From NCBI GenBank assembly GCA_947589255.1, contig CANQAL010000005.1:1-41302 (forward strand): DNA of 41,302 nt, in the 5' to 3' direction. Below the pieces are notes generated by a model. That model was given only the letters and a program-made list of their open reading frames with translations, ran no database searches and was not told the DNA's origin. The position numbers and the translations under genes were made by a program. This DNA is from Candidatus Gastranaerophilales bacterium (GTDB taxonomy: Bacteria > Cyanobacteriota > Vampirovibrionia > Gastranaerophilales > Gastranaerophilaceae). Positions 7,983 through 17,242 of the stretch are shown one piece after another (the first letter of the stretch is position 1; each line of letters begins with the position of its first letter).

Positions 7983-8393
7983 TTATTTATTTGCATTAAG
8001 GAATTTTGTTAAAATATCCTCGGGCATTTTGCGGTATATTTTGCCTGTATTAATATCTGTCGCAACTATTGTTGTGTGTGCGATTACTCTTAATTGATTT
8101 GTATTTCTTTCAAAAACTTTATGTTCAAAAGTAACACTTACGGGTTTTACTTCCGAAATATGTGTTTTTATTATTATTCGTTCATTCATTTTGGCAGAGG
8201 ACTTATATCTAATATTCATTTCAACTACGGGAAATAATATTTTATTTTTTTCAAGAGTTTCTAAATCTAACCCAAGCATTTCAACAAGTTCTACACGGGC
8301 AGCTTCAAACCATTTAGTATATGCCCCGTGCCAGACAACTCCATATGAGTCCGTATCTGAATATAAAACTCGGATTTCTTGTATATATTCCAA
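7983..8393 (-). CDS. YbgC/4-HBA-CoA-type acyl-CoA thioesterase
   Basis: A 136-residue single hotdog-fold protein of normal family length. The active-site loop 'YSDTDSYGVVWHGAY' (11-25) contains the expected Asp (D15 by comparison with YbgC) and the His of the 'VVWH' motif. Later strands 'FPVVEMNIRYKSSAKMNE' and 'VSVTFEHKVFER' are typical. It hydrolyses acyl-CoA thioesters. In proteobacteria YbgC sits with tol-pal; here it sits with TPR genes, only 13 bases downstream of the large TPR gene, so they are likely co-transcribed. Confidence 0.88.
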   Translation of the reverse strand: MEYIQEIRVLYSDTDSYGVVWHGAYTKWFEAARVELVEMLGLDLETLEKNKILFPVVEMNIRYKSSAKMNERIIIKTHISEVKPVSVTFEHKVFERNTNQLRVIAHTTIVATDINTGKIYRKMPEDILTKFLNANK

Positions 8394-8406
8394 TTAATGC
8401 CTCTTT

Positions 8407-9993
8407 CTATGTAAATAAATCTTGAATTTTTTCCTGAATATCCGCAGGATCAAGCTCCATTGTATATTTATTGATATCTAATGCAATTTGATATAATTTA
8501 GCAGCTTCTATTTTATCGCCTGTTATAGCAATAGAGCGGGCAAGATTATAATTTGCAAGCGCATAATTGGGGTTATATTTTCTTGCTGCTTCAAATAGAC
8601 CTATTGCTTTTTGAACCATTCCCAAATCGTCAAGATAAATAACTCCAAGGTTATTATATGCTATATCATATGTGTTATCATACTTTATAGCCTTTTCATA
8701 TTCTTTAATCGCTTCTTCTACATTGCCTTTACCCCAGTACAAATATCCAAGATTGCAATGTAATCTGGCATTATACGGGGATGCTTCCAGTGCCTTTTTA
8801 TATATTACAAGTGCATTATCGTATGAACCTTTTTCAAAAAATACATTTCCTAAATTTAAATATATGTCCATATCGTTTGGATTTAAACTGAATGCGTTTT
8901 GATATGAGGATATTGCAGCATCCAGATTTTTTATATTCTCTTGAAAAATAAAACCTAATGTCTGCGCTACAACACTTGTCCATTGTGAGTTCGGGTTTAA
9001 TGTTACGGCAGTTTGATAATGTTCTACCGCCTCATCAATTTTACCCGTTAAATACAAATATTGTCCTATTCTGCAATGAAAATCCGCAACGTGTGGCTGA
9101 AGTTCTATTAATTTTGTGCAGGTTTCTATTGCGTTATCAAAATCTTTTAATTCTTCATATAATTGGCAAAGATAAAAATATGCCCGTATATTTAAGCAAT
9201 CGAGCCATATAGCCATTTTATACTCGCATATTGCATCTTCATATCTGCCCAGTTCATGATATACCCTGCCCAAGTTTATATATAATTCTACAAACCCCGG
9301 AGCTTTATCTATTGTATCTCTATATGTTTGAAGAACTTCTTCCGTAAATCCTTTTGTAAATATCATAAAGGATGTTCTTAATAATGTCGGCAAAAATTTT
9401 AAATATGTAAGCTGTCTGTAAACTGATTTTATTGCGTATTTATCAAATGGCAGTGTTAAAAATGATTGTGCTAATTTTAAAAATTTTTGATAGCCTTTAT
9501 ATTTATTTGATAAAGACATTAAATTATATATTAAATAATATGCCCTTGATGCTTTAAACGGTGATACTTCTACAGATTTTTGCGCATATTCCGTTGCTTC
9601 AAGATAATCGCCTTTTCTCATAAATATTTCCGCTATCATAAAATATGCTTCCGCAAATTTCGGATTGCTTTCTAATGACAGTTTAAGGTAATTTACAGCC
9701 TTATCTAATTCTCTTTTATAATAAAATGCCGTTCCTATTTTAAAATAAATTTCGGATGAATTAACACAGCTTTCTAATGCCCTTTGGTATTCTGTTATTG
9801 CTTCATCGGCAAACTGCTGGGCTTGGTATATATCAAGATGCTGCTCCATATATAAATCTCCGAGTTTAATGTGGAGATTTGTATTGTTTTCATCTTGAGC
9901 AATAGCTGCCCGGCATGTTTCTATTGCTTGTTTAAAATTACCTTTTTTTTGTAATTTATCTATATCTTTATTTATTTTATCCGTTTTATTCAT
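8407..9993 (-). CDS. Large TPR-repeat protein
   Basis: A 528-residue protein built almost entirely of TPRs. Roughly ten to eleven units can be counted, such as 'AEAYFMIAEIFMRKGDYLEA', 'VELYINLGRVYHELGRYEDA', 'ADFHCRIGQYLYLTGKIDEA' and 'YNARLHCNLGYLYWGKGNVEEA'. A non-TPR linker (about residues 165-220, 'KFLKLAQSFLTLPFDKYAIK...') divides it into N- and C-terminal arrays. No signal peptide or enzymatic domain is seen. It resembles the TPR arrays of O-GlcNAc-transferase-type proteins but lacks any transferase domain. Role: scaffold, partner unknown. Confidence 0.87.
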   Translation of the reverse strand: MNKTDKINKDIDKLQKKGNFKQAIETCRAAIAQDENNTNLHIKLGDLYMEQHLDIYQAQQFADEAITEYQRALESCVNSSEIYFKIGTAFYYKRELDKAVNYLKLSLESNPKFAEAYFMIAEIFMRKGDYLEATEYAQKSVEVSPFKASRAYYLIYNLMSLSNKYKGYQKFLKLAQSFLTLPFDKYAIKSVYRQLTYLKFLPTLLRTSFMIFTKGFTEEVLQTYRDTIDKAPGFVELYINLGRVYHELGRYEDAICEYKMAIWLDCLNIRAYFYLCQLYEELKDFDNAIETCTKLIELQPHVADFHCRIGQYLYLTGKIDEAVEHYQTAVTLNPNSQWTSVVAQTLGFIFQENIKNLDAAISSYQNAFSLNPNDMDIYLNLGNVFFEKGSYDNALVIYKKALEASPYNARLHCNLGYLYWGKGNVEEAIKEYEKAIKYDNTYDIAYNNLGVIYLDDLGMVQKAIGLFEAARKYNPNYALANYNLARSIAITGDKIEAAKLYQIALDINKYTMELDPADIQEKIQDLFT

Positions 9994-10029
9994 AATTTCT
10001 ATGTTGATTTTACCATAATATTGTGTCTT

Positions 10030-11271
10030 TTAACAATTTAACTCTGCCTGCTCAATAAATTTTTTAGGAGCAAGAATTGATAATGAATATGGGGTATCAA
10101 AACATTTTTTCGCTGTATTTATTATCATTTCTTTTGTTACGGTCTTAATATTTTCTATCAGTTTATCTTCAAATTCAAATCCTAAACCTAAAAATTCATA
10201 ATATCCTTTTAATGTAGCTTCAAGTAAATTTGTTTCCTGATAAAATTGTCTTTTACCTATTGCGTTATTTTTAGCATTTTCTAACTCTTCATCAGTTATA
10301 ATTTCCGTCATTATCTTTTTTATTTCTTTTTCAAAACCGTCAAGCGAGGTTCTTATATTTTTAGGCTCCGTTCCTATATATACAAAAAAGTTCCCGCATA
10401 AATCCAAAGGTTCATAGGCACTTCTTACCGTGTATGCAAGTCCTTGTTTTTCTCTTAATTCCAAAAATAATCTTGAAGATAATCCTGATGAGCCTAAAAT
10501 CGTATTTAAAAGTATTATTGCAGGATATTCTTCAGAAAAAATATTTCCGACCTGCCAGCCCTGAAATATTTGTGCTTGGTTTGCATCTTCCTTTGCCGTT
10601 GTTGAAATTCTGTTTTTTTTAATGGGAATTATTTTTTCTCTTTCATCTTTTAAGTTTTCGCATTTTAAGTTTTTAAGATGTTTATTTAATAATTCTGTTA
10701 TTTCTGTGCCTTCAATATCGCCTGCAACAGCTATATTTTTTTGAGATTTGTATATTATTTCATTATGAAATTGTATTAAATCGTCTTTACTTATACTGTC
10801 TAAGGCTTCTATTATTTCTTTTCTGCCTATGCCGTAAGGGTGATTTTGGAATATTGTTCTATAGTAATCATCTTGCGCTTGGATTTTAGCGGAATCTAAA
10901 TCTGATATAAATTCGCCTTTTATTTTTGTAATTTCCTTTTGATAGTCGTCAAAGGTTGAATTTTCAATCATATCTTCAAAAATATTCAAAGCTGTATTGA
11001 TGTCTTCATTTAAACATTGAATTTTAAATCTTATATAATCGGCTTTCTTTTCTATACAAATGTCTATGGCATTTTCATCAAGCAAAGTTGCAAGTTCTTC
11101 TGCCGTTTTTGTTTTAGTTCCCTGAAAAAAAAGCTGAGTCATTAAATAATATAATCCCGCTTTCGGTTCATCTTTATTTAATTTTGCATACATTACAACT
11201 GCTGTTCTCGGGGTATTTTTATTTATTTTTACTATTGTTTTTATTCCGTTATTAAGCATGTATTTTTCCAT
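10030..11271 (-). CDS. M16-family peptidase-like protein, inactive subunit
   Basis: A 413-residue protein with M16 (insulinase/processing peptidase) architecture, but the zinc motif HxxEH is replaced: the matching segment reads 'YYLMTQLFFQGT' (41-52), so both histidines and the glutamate are lost. The C-terminal half has the R/Y motif region ('LGSSGLSSRLFLELREKQGLAYTVRSAYE') that non-catalytic subunits use to hold substrate. It follows the active M16 gene by four bases. The pair is expected to form a heterodimer, as in the Sphingomonas M16 pair and mitochondrial processing peptidase. Confidence 0.88.
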   Translation of the reverse strand: MEKYMLNNGIKTIVKINKNTPRTAVVMYAKLNKDEPKAGLYYLMTQLFFQGTKTKTAEELATLLDENAIDICIEKKADYIRFKIQCLNEDINTALNIFEDMIENSTFDDYQKEITKIKGEFISDLDSAKIQAQDDYYRTIFQNHPYGIGRKEIIEALDSISKDDLIQFHNEIIYKSQKNIAVAGDIEGTEITELLNKHLKNLKCENLKDEREKIIPIKKNRISTTAKEDANQAQIFQGWQVGNIFSEEYPAIILLNTILGSSGLSSRLFLELREKQGLAYTVRSAYEPLDLCGNFFVYIGTEPKNIRTSLDGFEKEIKKIMTEIITDEELENAKNNAIGKRQFYQETNLLEATLKGYYEFLGLGFEFEDKLIENIKTVTKEMIINTAKKCFDTPYSLSILAPKKFIEQAELNC

Positions 11272-11275
11272 ATTT

Positions 11276-12619
11276 TTATCCTTTATTCTCGGGCATTAAT
11301 ACTGCAATTACCGCATGTTTTAAGTCTAAATATCGCTGAGCCGCAATTTTTACATCTTCTTTGGTTATTTCTTCTATTGATTTAATATATTCTTCTATGC
11401 ATTTTAAATTGTTGCAGACTGTTGTATAAAAACCTATATTTTCCCCTATGTCGGAGACAGTTTCAGAATTTTCGGCAAATCCTGCCTTTAATTTTTTCTT
11501 GGCTTTCTTTAATTCCTGCTCTGTTATTCCGTCATTACATATTTTATTTATTTCTTGTTTTATTGCTTTTATTGCTTCATCTTTTAATTCAGGTTTAAAG
11601 TTTGCATCAATAAATATATTTCCGCCGTCCCTAAAGTGATAATATTCGCTAGATATAACATTAAATATGGGAGATTTAGCTTTTTCTATTAATTCCTGAT
11701 AAAGTCTGGAGCTTTGTCCCTGCCCGAGAATAAGACTTATCATTTCCATTATTGTTGAAGTCTTTACATCGCAGGCTTTCGTCCCTAAATATCCGAACAT
11801 TAAAAATCCCGTATTGATTTTTGAATATTCTTCAACTATTTTTGTTTCATTAACGGGCTGGTCAATTTGATATTCCGTCATCGGAGCATTTTGTCTATCC
11901 TTAAAATCAAATTCTTCGCATATTTGAGGCAGAACATCTTTCGGGTTTAAATCCCCTACTATTATTGTTGTTATGTTATTCGGGGTGTAGTGTGTTTTAT
12001 AATAATCTAAAACAGTTTCCCGCTCTATTGTGGAAATTATTTGTTCATTTCCTATAACATCTCTTTTATAAGGATGAGAGGTGTACATATTTTTATTTAA
12101 TAAGTTATATACCTTTGTCCAAGGCTGATCTTTGCGCATTCTGATTTCTTCTATTACAACGTGCCGTTCCCTTTTTGTTTTTATTTGAGGATTTTCTAAA
12201 TCAAAAGGCTCGCCTATTTCCTCGGGTGGTATAATGGGATCCAGTATCATATCTGCATGTAGCGAGAGTGTATCTTTAAAATTCTTATCTCCGCTCCCTT
12301 TTGGGATAGTTACATAATAAAATGTATAGTCTTTCCAAGTCGCAGCATTTACGATTGCACCTCTTGATTCAAGAGTTCTGTCAAATTCGCCCGCCTTATG
12401 TTTATGTGTTCCTTTAAACATAAGATGTTCAAGAAAATGCGAAATTCCGTTATTTATATCATTTTCATTTATTGAACCTGTTTTCACCCAGCTGCTTATA
12501 TTTATTAATCCGCCCTTTTTATATGCAAATACTATTTTATGTCCGTTTTCCCGTTCATATATTTCTAAAGGTTTTTCCAAATACGGATATATAACTTCTG
12601 ATTTTTTTAAACTTTCCAT
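11276..12619 (-). CDS. M16-family zinc peptidase, active subunit
   Basis: A 447-residue peptidase with the inverted zinc motif HFLEH at 61-65 ('GISHFLEHLMFKGT') and the downstream acidic stretch 'VVIEEIRMRKD' supplying the third zinc ligand. The C-terminal domain has 'LGQGQSSRLYQELIEKAKSP'. No signal peptide, so probably cytoplasmic or periplasm-facing by another route. It degrades or processes short peptides. First gene of a two-gene operon with the inactive partner, four bases apart. Confidence 0.9.
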   Translation of the reverse strand: MESLKKSEVIYPYLEKPLEIYERENGHKIVFAYKKGGLINISSWVKTGSINENDINNGISHFLEHLMFKGTHKHKAGEFDRTLESRGAIVNAATWKDYTFYYVTIPKGSGDKNFKDTLSLHADMILDPIIPPEEIGEPFDLENPQIKTKRERHVVIEEIRMRKDQPWTKVYNLLNKNMYTSHPYKRDVIGNEQIISTIERETVLDYYKTHYTPNNITTIIVGDLNPKDVLPQICEEFDFKDRQNAPMTEYQIDQPVNETKIVEEYSKINTGFLMFGYLGTKACDVKTSTIMEMISLILGQGQSSRLYQELIEKAKSPIFNVISSEYYHFRDGGNIFIDANFKPELKDEAIKAIKQEINKICNDGITEQELKKAKKKLKAGFAENSETVSDIGENIGFYTTVCNNLKCIEEYIKSIEEITKEDVKIAAQRYLDLKHAVIAVLMPENKG

Positions 12620-12744
12620 AAATAACCTCTTATGTGTATTCTTTATCTATTGTATCAGATTTTAAATTAATTTCATAATTGATTGGCAAGTTTTTTTTTT
12701 AGGGTTTTTAAAAATAACATAGTGCATGCACAAGAGGAAAAATT

Positions 12745-13176
12745 ATGAATATATCACCCGTATCTTTTAAATCTTTAATGTGTTTTACAATAAAAGACGG
12801 AAAGGCAAAGGCCCCTGTTCCTGATTTGGTTAAACTGGCTTTTAATCATAATAAGTATCTTTCATCAAGGTACAGATTGGATAAACAAATAACAAAATAT
12901 ACGGGCGAAGCGGAAGACGGCACAGTATTTAATGCCTTTGGCGACTTTTGTAAAAAACTTGATAAACTATACAAAAATCAATTACCGAAAGGCTCAAACA
13001 GAGTTATTTTAACGGAAGCTCCTTTTTATGTAAGCCCGAGAGAAATTGAACAAAGATATTTTATTACGGCAGCTACCTACGATGATGAAGAAAAAATCCT
13101 TAAAACATTAAGTAAAAATAATAATTTTTATACCGTAAAGCTCAACGGCGGAAAACCGTCTAATAATAGTTTATAA
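12745..13176 (+). CDS. Hypothetical protein with N-terminal SFKS segment
   Basis: A 143-residue protein of no recognised family. It begins 'MNISPVSFKSLMCF': a polar lead followed by V-S-F-K-S at residues 6-10, a short segment also seen in modified form at the start of the 33051 and 39064 proteins. The rest is basic and mixed helix/strand with no transmembrane segment or catalytic motif ('TGEAEDGTVFNAFGDFCKKLDKLY'). The ribosome-binding site is agagga. Its 3' end overlaps the convergent lipoate-ligase-family gene by 17 bases. Confidence 0.7.
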   Translation: MNISPVSFKSLMCFTIKDGKAKAPVPDLVKLAFNHNKYLSSRYRLDKQITKYTGEAEDGTVFNAFGDFCKKLDKLYKNQLPKGSNRVILTEAPFYVSPREIEQRYFITAATYDDEEKILKTLSKNNNFYTVKLNGGKPSNNSL

Positions 13177-13828
13177 AGCCTGTTTTTAAAGCTTGTTCGA
13201 TATCTTTTCTTGTTATTGAACCGTTGATTTCTTGTATACAGGTTATTTGTTCCGTATTTATTTCTTCATTAAAAATATTTTTTAATAATTTCGGATTATA
13301 AGTAAAAAGTATTGAACCGTGTTGAAGAATGTACCCTTGAGAGCGAAATTGCGCAGAGCCTATAATTTTTTTGTTTTGATAATTTATATCTGCTCCCGTT
13401 GAAAGTGACATACAGTAATTATATTTTGTGTTCACCTTATTTTCAGAACCGAAATCAAGGTTTATTCCTAAACTTTTGAAACCGAGAATTATTGCCGATG
13501 AAATTTCTTTGTATGATGACTTTATAAAGTTTCCGTCTTTTAAAATGGCAGCAGGGCATATAAAAGAATATGTGAGTTCATCATCATGCAATAAACCTCT
13601 TCCGCCCGTTATCCTTCTGACTATATCTATTTTATTTTCGCTGCAGAATGCCTCATTTACCGTTTTTATATTTTGGTTTCTGCCTAATGAAACGCATTTT
13701 GGGCTCCAGCCGTATAATCTTAATATCGGAGTTTTGTCTCCTGTTTTTATACTGCTTTCCAATAATTCATAGTCAATGCGCATATTTTCTGCGCCGTTAT
13801 ATTCTTTGTATTCAATTATTTTTATCAT
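13160..13828 (-). CDS. LipM-like octanoyltransferase / lipoate-ligase family
   Basis: A 222-residue member of the BPL/LplA/LipB family. The lipoyl-binding motif 'RRITGGRGLLHDDELTYS' (71-88) and 'KKIIGSAQFRSQGYILQHGS' (153-172) are present. A cysteine, C139, sits 15 residues before K154 in the place of the catalytic Cys of LipM octanoyltransferases, so transfer of octanoyl groups from ACP to a lipoyl domain is more likely than ATP-dependent ligation. Its ATG overlaps the stop of the upstream aminotransferase gene as ATGA. It may be shorter than usual at the C-terminus (LipM is about 275 residues). Confidence 0.78.
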   Translation of the reverse strand: MIKIIEYKEYNGAENMRIDYELLESSIKTGDKTPILRLYGWSPKCVSLGRNQNIKTVNEAFCSENKIDIVRRITGGRGLLHDDELTYSFICPAAILKDGNFIKSSYKEISSAIILGFKSLGINLDFGSENKVNTKYNYCMSLSTGADINYQNKKIIGSAQFRSQGYILQHGSILFTYNPKLLKNIFNEEINTEQITCIQEINGSITRKDIEQALKTGFINYY

Positions 13829-14931
13829 TTATTTAAAAGATTTTTTATTCTTTTAACTATTGTTTCTAAATCGCCTTCTTTTAAATCATAATAAAGAGGG
13901 AGCGAAATGCAGTGTTTGTAATATTCTTCCGCAATCGGATAATCGCCTTTTTTATACCCTAAATTTTGATAGTATGGCTGAAGATGAACGGGAATATAAT
14001 GTACCTGAAGATTTAACCCGCATTCCCTTGCTTTATTATAAAAATCTAATCTGTCCTTAACAAGAATGGGATAAAGGTGAAAACAAGCATTTGAAAAATC
14101 TTTTTCGATTAAATGTTCAATATTTAGGTTTTTATTGTAGTAATCCACAATTTCCCGCCTTCTTGCTTTGAATTTATCAAGTTTCTTTAATTGAGAAATT
14201 CCAAGTGCAGCTTGTATATCCGTCATTCTGTAATTATATCCGAGTTCTCGCATTTCATATTCCCAAGTATGAAGCATTTCTCCTTCTTTATGAACTCCAT
14301 GTGAACGGTATGCAAGAAGCTTTTTATATAATTCTTCGTTATTTGTAGTAACTGCTCCGCCTTCGCAGGTTGTTATTGTTTTAACGGGGTGGAATGAAAA
14401 TACCGTCATATCGGAATATTTGCAAGCACCGACTTTTGTTCCTTTATACTCAGAGCCTATTGCGTGTGCCGCATCTTCAATAACATACATATTATGTTCT
14501 TTTGCAATCTTTTGAATTTCTTCCATATTACAGCTTTGACCTGCAAAATGAACAGGGATTACGGCTTTTGTTTTTTCCGTTATATGTTTTTTTATTTCTT
14601 CAGGATTAATATTTGCGGTTTCTTTTTCAATATCCGCAAAAACAACTTTAGCACCGCAATATCTTGCACAATTTGCACTCGCTAAAAATGTTATTGGGGT
14701 TGTTATTACTTCATCTCCCGGTTGTATCCCTGCCGAGAGCATTGCTATATGAAGCCCTGATGTTGCACTGTTTACTGCTACGCAATATTTTGCACCCGTA
14801 TAATCGCATATTGCTTTTTCAAACTCTTTTACCTTCGGCCCGCATGTTAAAAACGGAGATTTTAACGTTTTTATTACCGCAATAACATCATCTAAATCAA
14901 TATGCTGTTTTCCATACCCGTATGTCTTCAT
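13825..14931 (-). CDS. DegT/DnrJ/EryC1 sugar aminotransferase, PseC-like
   Basis: A 368-residue PLP-dependent aminotransferase. The start ('YGKQHIDLDDVIAVIKTLKS' then 'LTCGPKVKEFEKAI') is typical of PseC, which makes UDP-4-amino-4,6-dideoxy-N-acetyl-altrosamine for pseudaminic acid. 'VIEDAAHAIGSEYKG' provides the PLP aspartate and 'FSFHPVKTITTCEGG' the Schiff-base lysine. No pseB or other pse gene is in the window, so the product could be another 4-amino sugar of the surface glycan. It shares a transcript with the lipoyl-transferase gene through an ATGA overlap. Confidence 0.85.
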   Translation of the reverse strand: MKTYGYGKQHIDLDDVIAVIKTLKSPFLTCGPKVKEFEKAICDYTGAKYCVAVNSATSGLHIAMLSAGIQPGDEVITTPITFLASANCARYCGAKVVFADIEKETANINPEEIKKHITEKTKAVIPVHFAGQSCNMEEIQKIAKEHNMYVIEDAAHAIGSEYKGTKVGACKYSDMTVFSFHPVKTITTCEGGAVTTNNEELYKKLLAYRSHGVHKEGEMLHTWEYEMRELGYNYRMTDIQAALGISQLKKLDKFKARRREIVDYYNKNLNIEHLIEKDFSNACFHLYPILVKDRLDFYNKARECGLNLQVHYIPVHLQPYYQNLGYKKGDYPIAEEYYKHCISLPLYYDLKEGDLETIVKRIKNLLNK

Positions 14932-15032
14932 GATATTTATATTCCTTACTAAACTTTTTTAATTTATTCTATCTTAAAATATTTGTTTGTGCTATCTTAA
15001 TATTATAAAAATTTAAAAGGAGGAACATTAGC

Positions 15033-16631
15033 ATGGAAACATTCGGAATTGAAAAATGGGGAATTATTAACCCTAAAGCCGTTTACAGAAACCTTACTCC
15101 CGCTGAATTGACTGAAAAAGCATTAGCAAGAGGCGAAGGTAAGTTAAGTAATACCGGCGCTTTAGTTGTTACAACAGGTAAATATACCGGTCGTTCACCT
15201 AAAGATAAATTTATTGTTGATACAGATACAATACATAACGAAATAGCATGGGGAAAGGTTAACCGTCCTATTTCAAGAGAAAAATTTAACTCAATAAAAG
15301 GCAAAATCGCTGCATACTTAGAAAACAGAGATGTATTTATATTTGACGGTTTTGCAGGTGCTGATAAAAAATATACTAAAAAATTCAGAGTTATTAATGA
15401 ACTTGCAAGCCAAAACTTATTTATTCATCAATTATTAATCAGACCTACGGCTGAAGAACTTGCAAGCTACGGCGAAGCTGATTATACAATACTTTGCGCT
15501 CCCGGTTTCAAATGCGATCCCGAAGTTGACGGAGTTAACTCTGAAGCTTGCATAGCTATTGATTACGAAGCTCATACAATTATCATTTGCGGTTCTCAAT
15601 ATTCAGGCGAAATTAAAAAATCTGTATTCGCTACTATGAACTATGTAATGACAAAAGAAAATGTACTTCCGATGCACTGCAGTGCAAATATGGATCCTGT
15701 AACAGGTGAAACTGCAGTATTCTTTGGTTTATCAGGAACAGGTAAAACAACATTATCAGCTGACCCTGCTCGTAAGTTAATCGGTGACGATGAACACGGT
15801 TGGTCCCCTGACGGTGTATTTAACTTTGAAGGCGGATGCTACGCAAAATGTATTAACCTTTCAGCTGAACATGAACCTGATATTTACAATGCAATTAAAT
15901 TCGGTTCGCTTGTTGAAAATGTAATTATGGATGATAAAACAAGAGAATTTGATTTTAATGACGGAAGCTTAACCGAAAATACCCGTGTCGGTTACCCTAT
16001 TGATTATATTAACAATGCTCAGGTACCTTCAAAAGGCGGAATACCTAAAGTTGTAGTATTCTTAACCGCTGATGCCTTCGGTGTATTGCCTCCTATTTCA
16101 AGATTAAACAAAAATGCAGCAATGTATCACTTTGTAACAGGCTTTACATCTAAATTAGCAGGAACGGAACGTGGTGTAACGGAACCTCAGCCTACATTCT
16201 CAACATTATTCGGTGAACCCTTTATGCCGATGGATGCTTCAGTTTATGCAAAAATGTTAGGCGACAAACTTGATAAATACGGAACTAAAGTTTACCTCGT
16301 TAATACAGGCTGGGCAGGCGGTTCTGCTGCATCAGGCGCTAAACGTATGAAGTTAAGCTACACAAGAGCTATGGTAACTGCAGCATTAAACGGCTCATTT
16401 GATAACATAGAATTTAAACATCACGATGTATTTAATGTTGACTACCCCGCATCTTGCCCCAATGTTCCTGATGAAATGCTTGATGCCAGAGGTATGTGGG
16501 CTGATAAAAATGCTTATGACGAATCAGCTAACAAACTTGCTCAAATGTTTGAAGATAACTTTAAGGCTAAATATCCTAATATGCCTGCTGAAATCGTTAA
16601 TGCTGGTCCTAAACCTAAATGCAGAGTTTAG
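15033..16631 (+). CDS. pckA: Phosphoenolpyruvate carboxykinase (ATP)
   Basis: A 532-residue enzyme of standard length. It has the ATP-PEPCK P-loop 'GLSGTGKTTLSAD' (about 231-243), 'RSPKDKFIVD' near the N-terminus, 'CSANMDPVTGE' and the metal-site block 'LIGDDEHGWSPDGVFNFEGG'. It interconverts oxaloacetate + ATP and PEP + CO2 + ADP, in gluconeogenesis or, in fermenters, in CO2 fixation toward succinate. The ribosome-binding site aaaggagga is the strongest in the window and codons are more GC-rich, suggesting high expression. It ends in TAG, showing TAG is a true stop in this genome. Confidence 0.97.
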   Translation: METFGIEKWGIINPKAVYRNLTPAELTEKALARGEGKLSNTGALVVTTGKYTGRSPKDKFIVDTDTIHNEIAWGKVNRPISREKFNSIKGKIAAYLENRDVFIFDGFAGADKKYTKKFRVINELASQNLFIHQLLIRPTAEELASYGEADYTILCAPGFKCDPEVDGVNSEACIAIDYEAHTIIICGSQYSGEIKKSVFATMNYVMTKENVLPMHCSANMDPVTGETAVFFGLSGTGKTTLSADPARKLIGDDEHGWSPDGVFNFEGGCYAKCINLSAEHEPDIYNAIKFGSLVENVIMDDKTREFDFNDGSLTENTRVGYPIDYINNAQVPSKGGIPKVVVFLTADAFGVLPPISRLNKNAAMYHFVTGFTSKLAGTERGVTEPQPTFSTLFGEPFMPMDASVYAKMLGDKLDKYGTKVYLVNTGWAGGSAASGAKRMKLSYTRAMVTAALNGSFDNIEFKHHDVFNVDYPASCPNVPDEMLDARGMWADKNAYDESANKLAQMFEDNFKAKYPNMPAEIVNAGPKPKCRV

Positions 16632-16647
16632 AACTTTAAACAAAATA

Positions 16648-16680
16648 AAAAAAGACCTCAATTATGAGGTCTTTTTTATT
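16648..16680. terminator. Bidirectional terminator between pckA and a TPR gene
   Basis: A 13-bp perfect stem (16648-16660 with 16665-16677) with a 4-base loop, flanked by an A run on the left and a T run on the right, so it can stop transcription from both convergent genes. The TAA stop of the minus-strand TPR gene (16662-16664) lies in the loop. Confidence 0.85.
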
Positions 16681-17240
16681 ATATTTATATTCTTAAAACC
16701 AAGTTTTTTAATTATTCTTTCAATGCCTTTATTGCATTTTTCATATAATTTTTTATCTTTTGATGCTTGTATGTATTCATAGCCGGCAGCTGCATATTCT
16801 CCTGCGGATTCTAAAAGATATCCGTAATAATAACTTTCTTGAGGCGATTTTTTATATGACAAGTGTTTTAAACTATTTTCCAGTTGATTTTCAACATATT
16901 CAAGTTTTGTTTTCGTTATTTCTTTCGTATTTTCGGGAATAAAAAATTCAATATAAAATAATGCACTTCTATAATCATTTGCGGATTTTCCGTATTCCTT
17001 ATCTTTATTTTTATCTCCTCTTAAAATATAGGCATTTATTAAATCTTCTTTTACATCGGAATTTTTACTTGCTAAATTTAAAGCTTTTGTTAATTCAATT
17101 ATTGCTTTTGTGTATTCTTGTTCAGCTAAAGCCTTTTCTCCTCTTTTAAAATGAGTGCTGTAAGAGTCTTTCGCCGAGGATGTTAATTGAGTGCAAATAA
17201 ATGTTATTATTAAAACTGATATAATAAAAAATTTTTTCAT
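16662..17240 (-). CDS. Secreted TPR protein
   Basis: A 192-residue protein with a Sec signal peptide ('MKKFFIISVLIITFICTQL', likely cut after 'TSSA') followed by TPR-like helices ('YSTHFKRGEKALAEQEYTKA', 'YYYGYLLESAGEYAAAGYEY'). There is no lipobox at the cleavage site. It lies two bases after the stop of the preceding frame, and the ribosome-binding site gggaaa overlaps that stop, so it belongs to the protease operon. Likely a periplasmic or membrane-associated scaffold; partner unknown. Confidence 0.75.
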   Translation of the reverse strand: MKKFFIISVLIITFICTQLTSSAKDSYSTHFKRGEKALAEQEYTKAIIELTKALNLASKNSDVKEDLINAYILRGDKNKDKEYGKSANDYRSALFYIEFFIPENTKEITKTKLEYVENQLENSLKHLSYKKSPQESYYYGYLLESAGEYAAAGYEYIQASKDKKLYEKCNKGIERIIKKLGFKNINIIKKTS

Positions 17241-17242
17241 AT

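Noticed and set aside
12984-13002. 15-base match (aaaggctcaaacaga) to the loop of the palindromic element
   Set aside because: It lies in coding sequence of the 12745 gene with no surrounding similarity; most likely chance.
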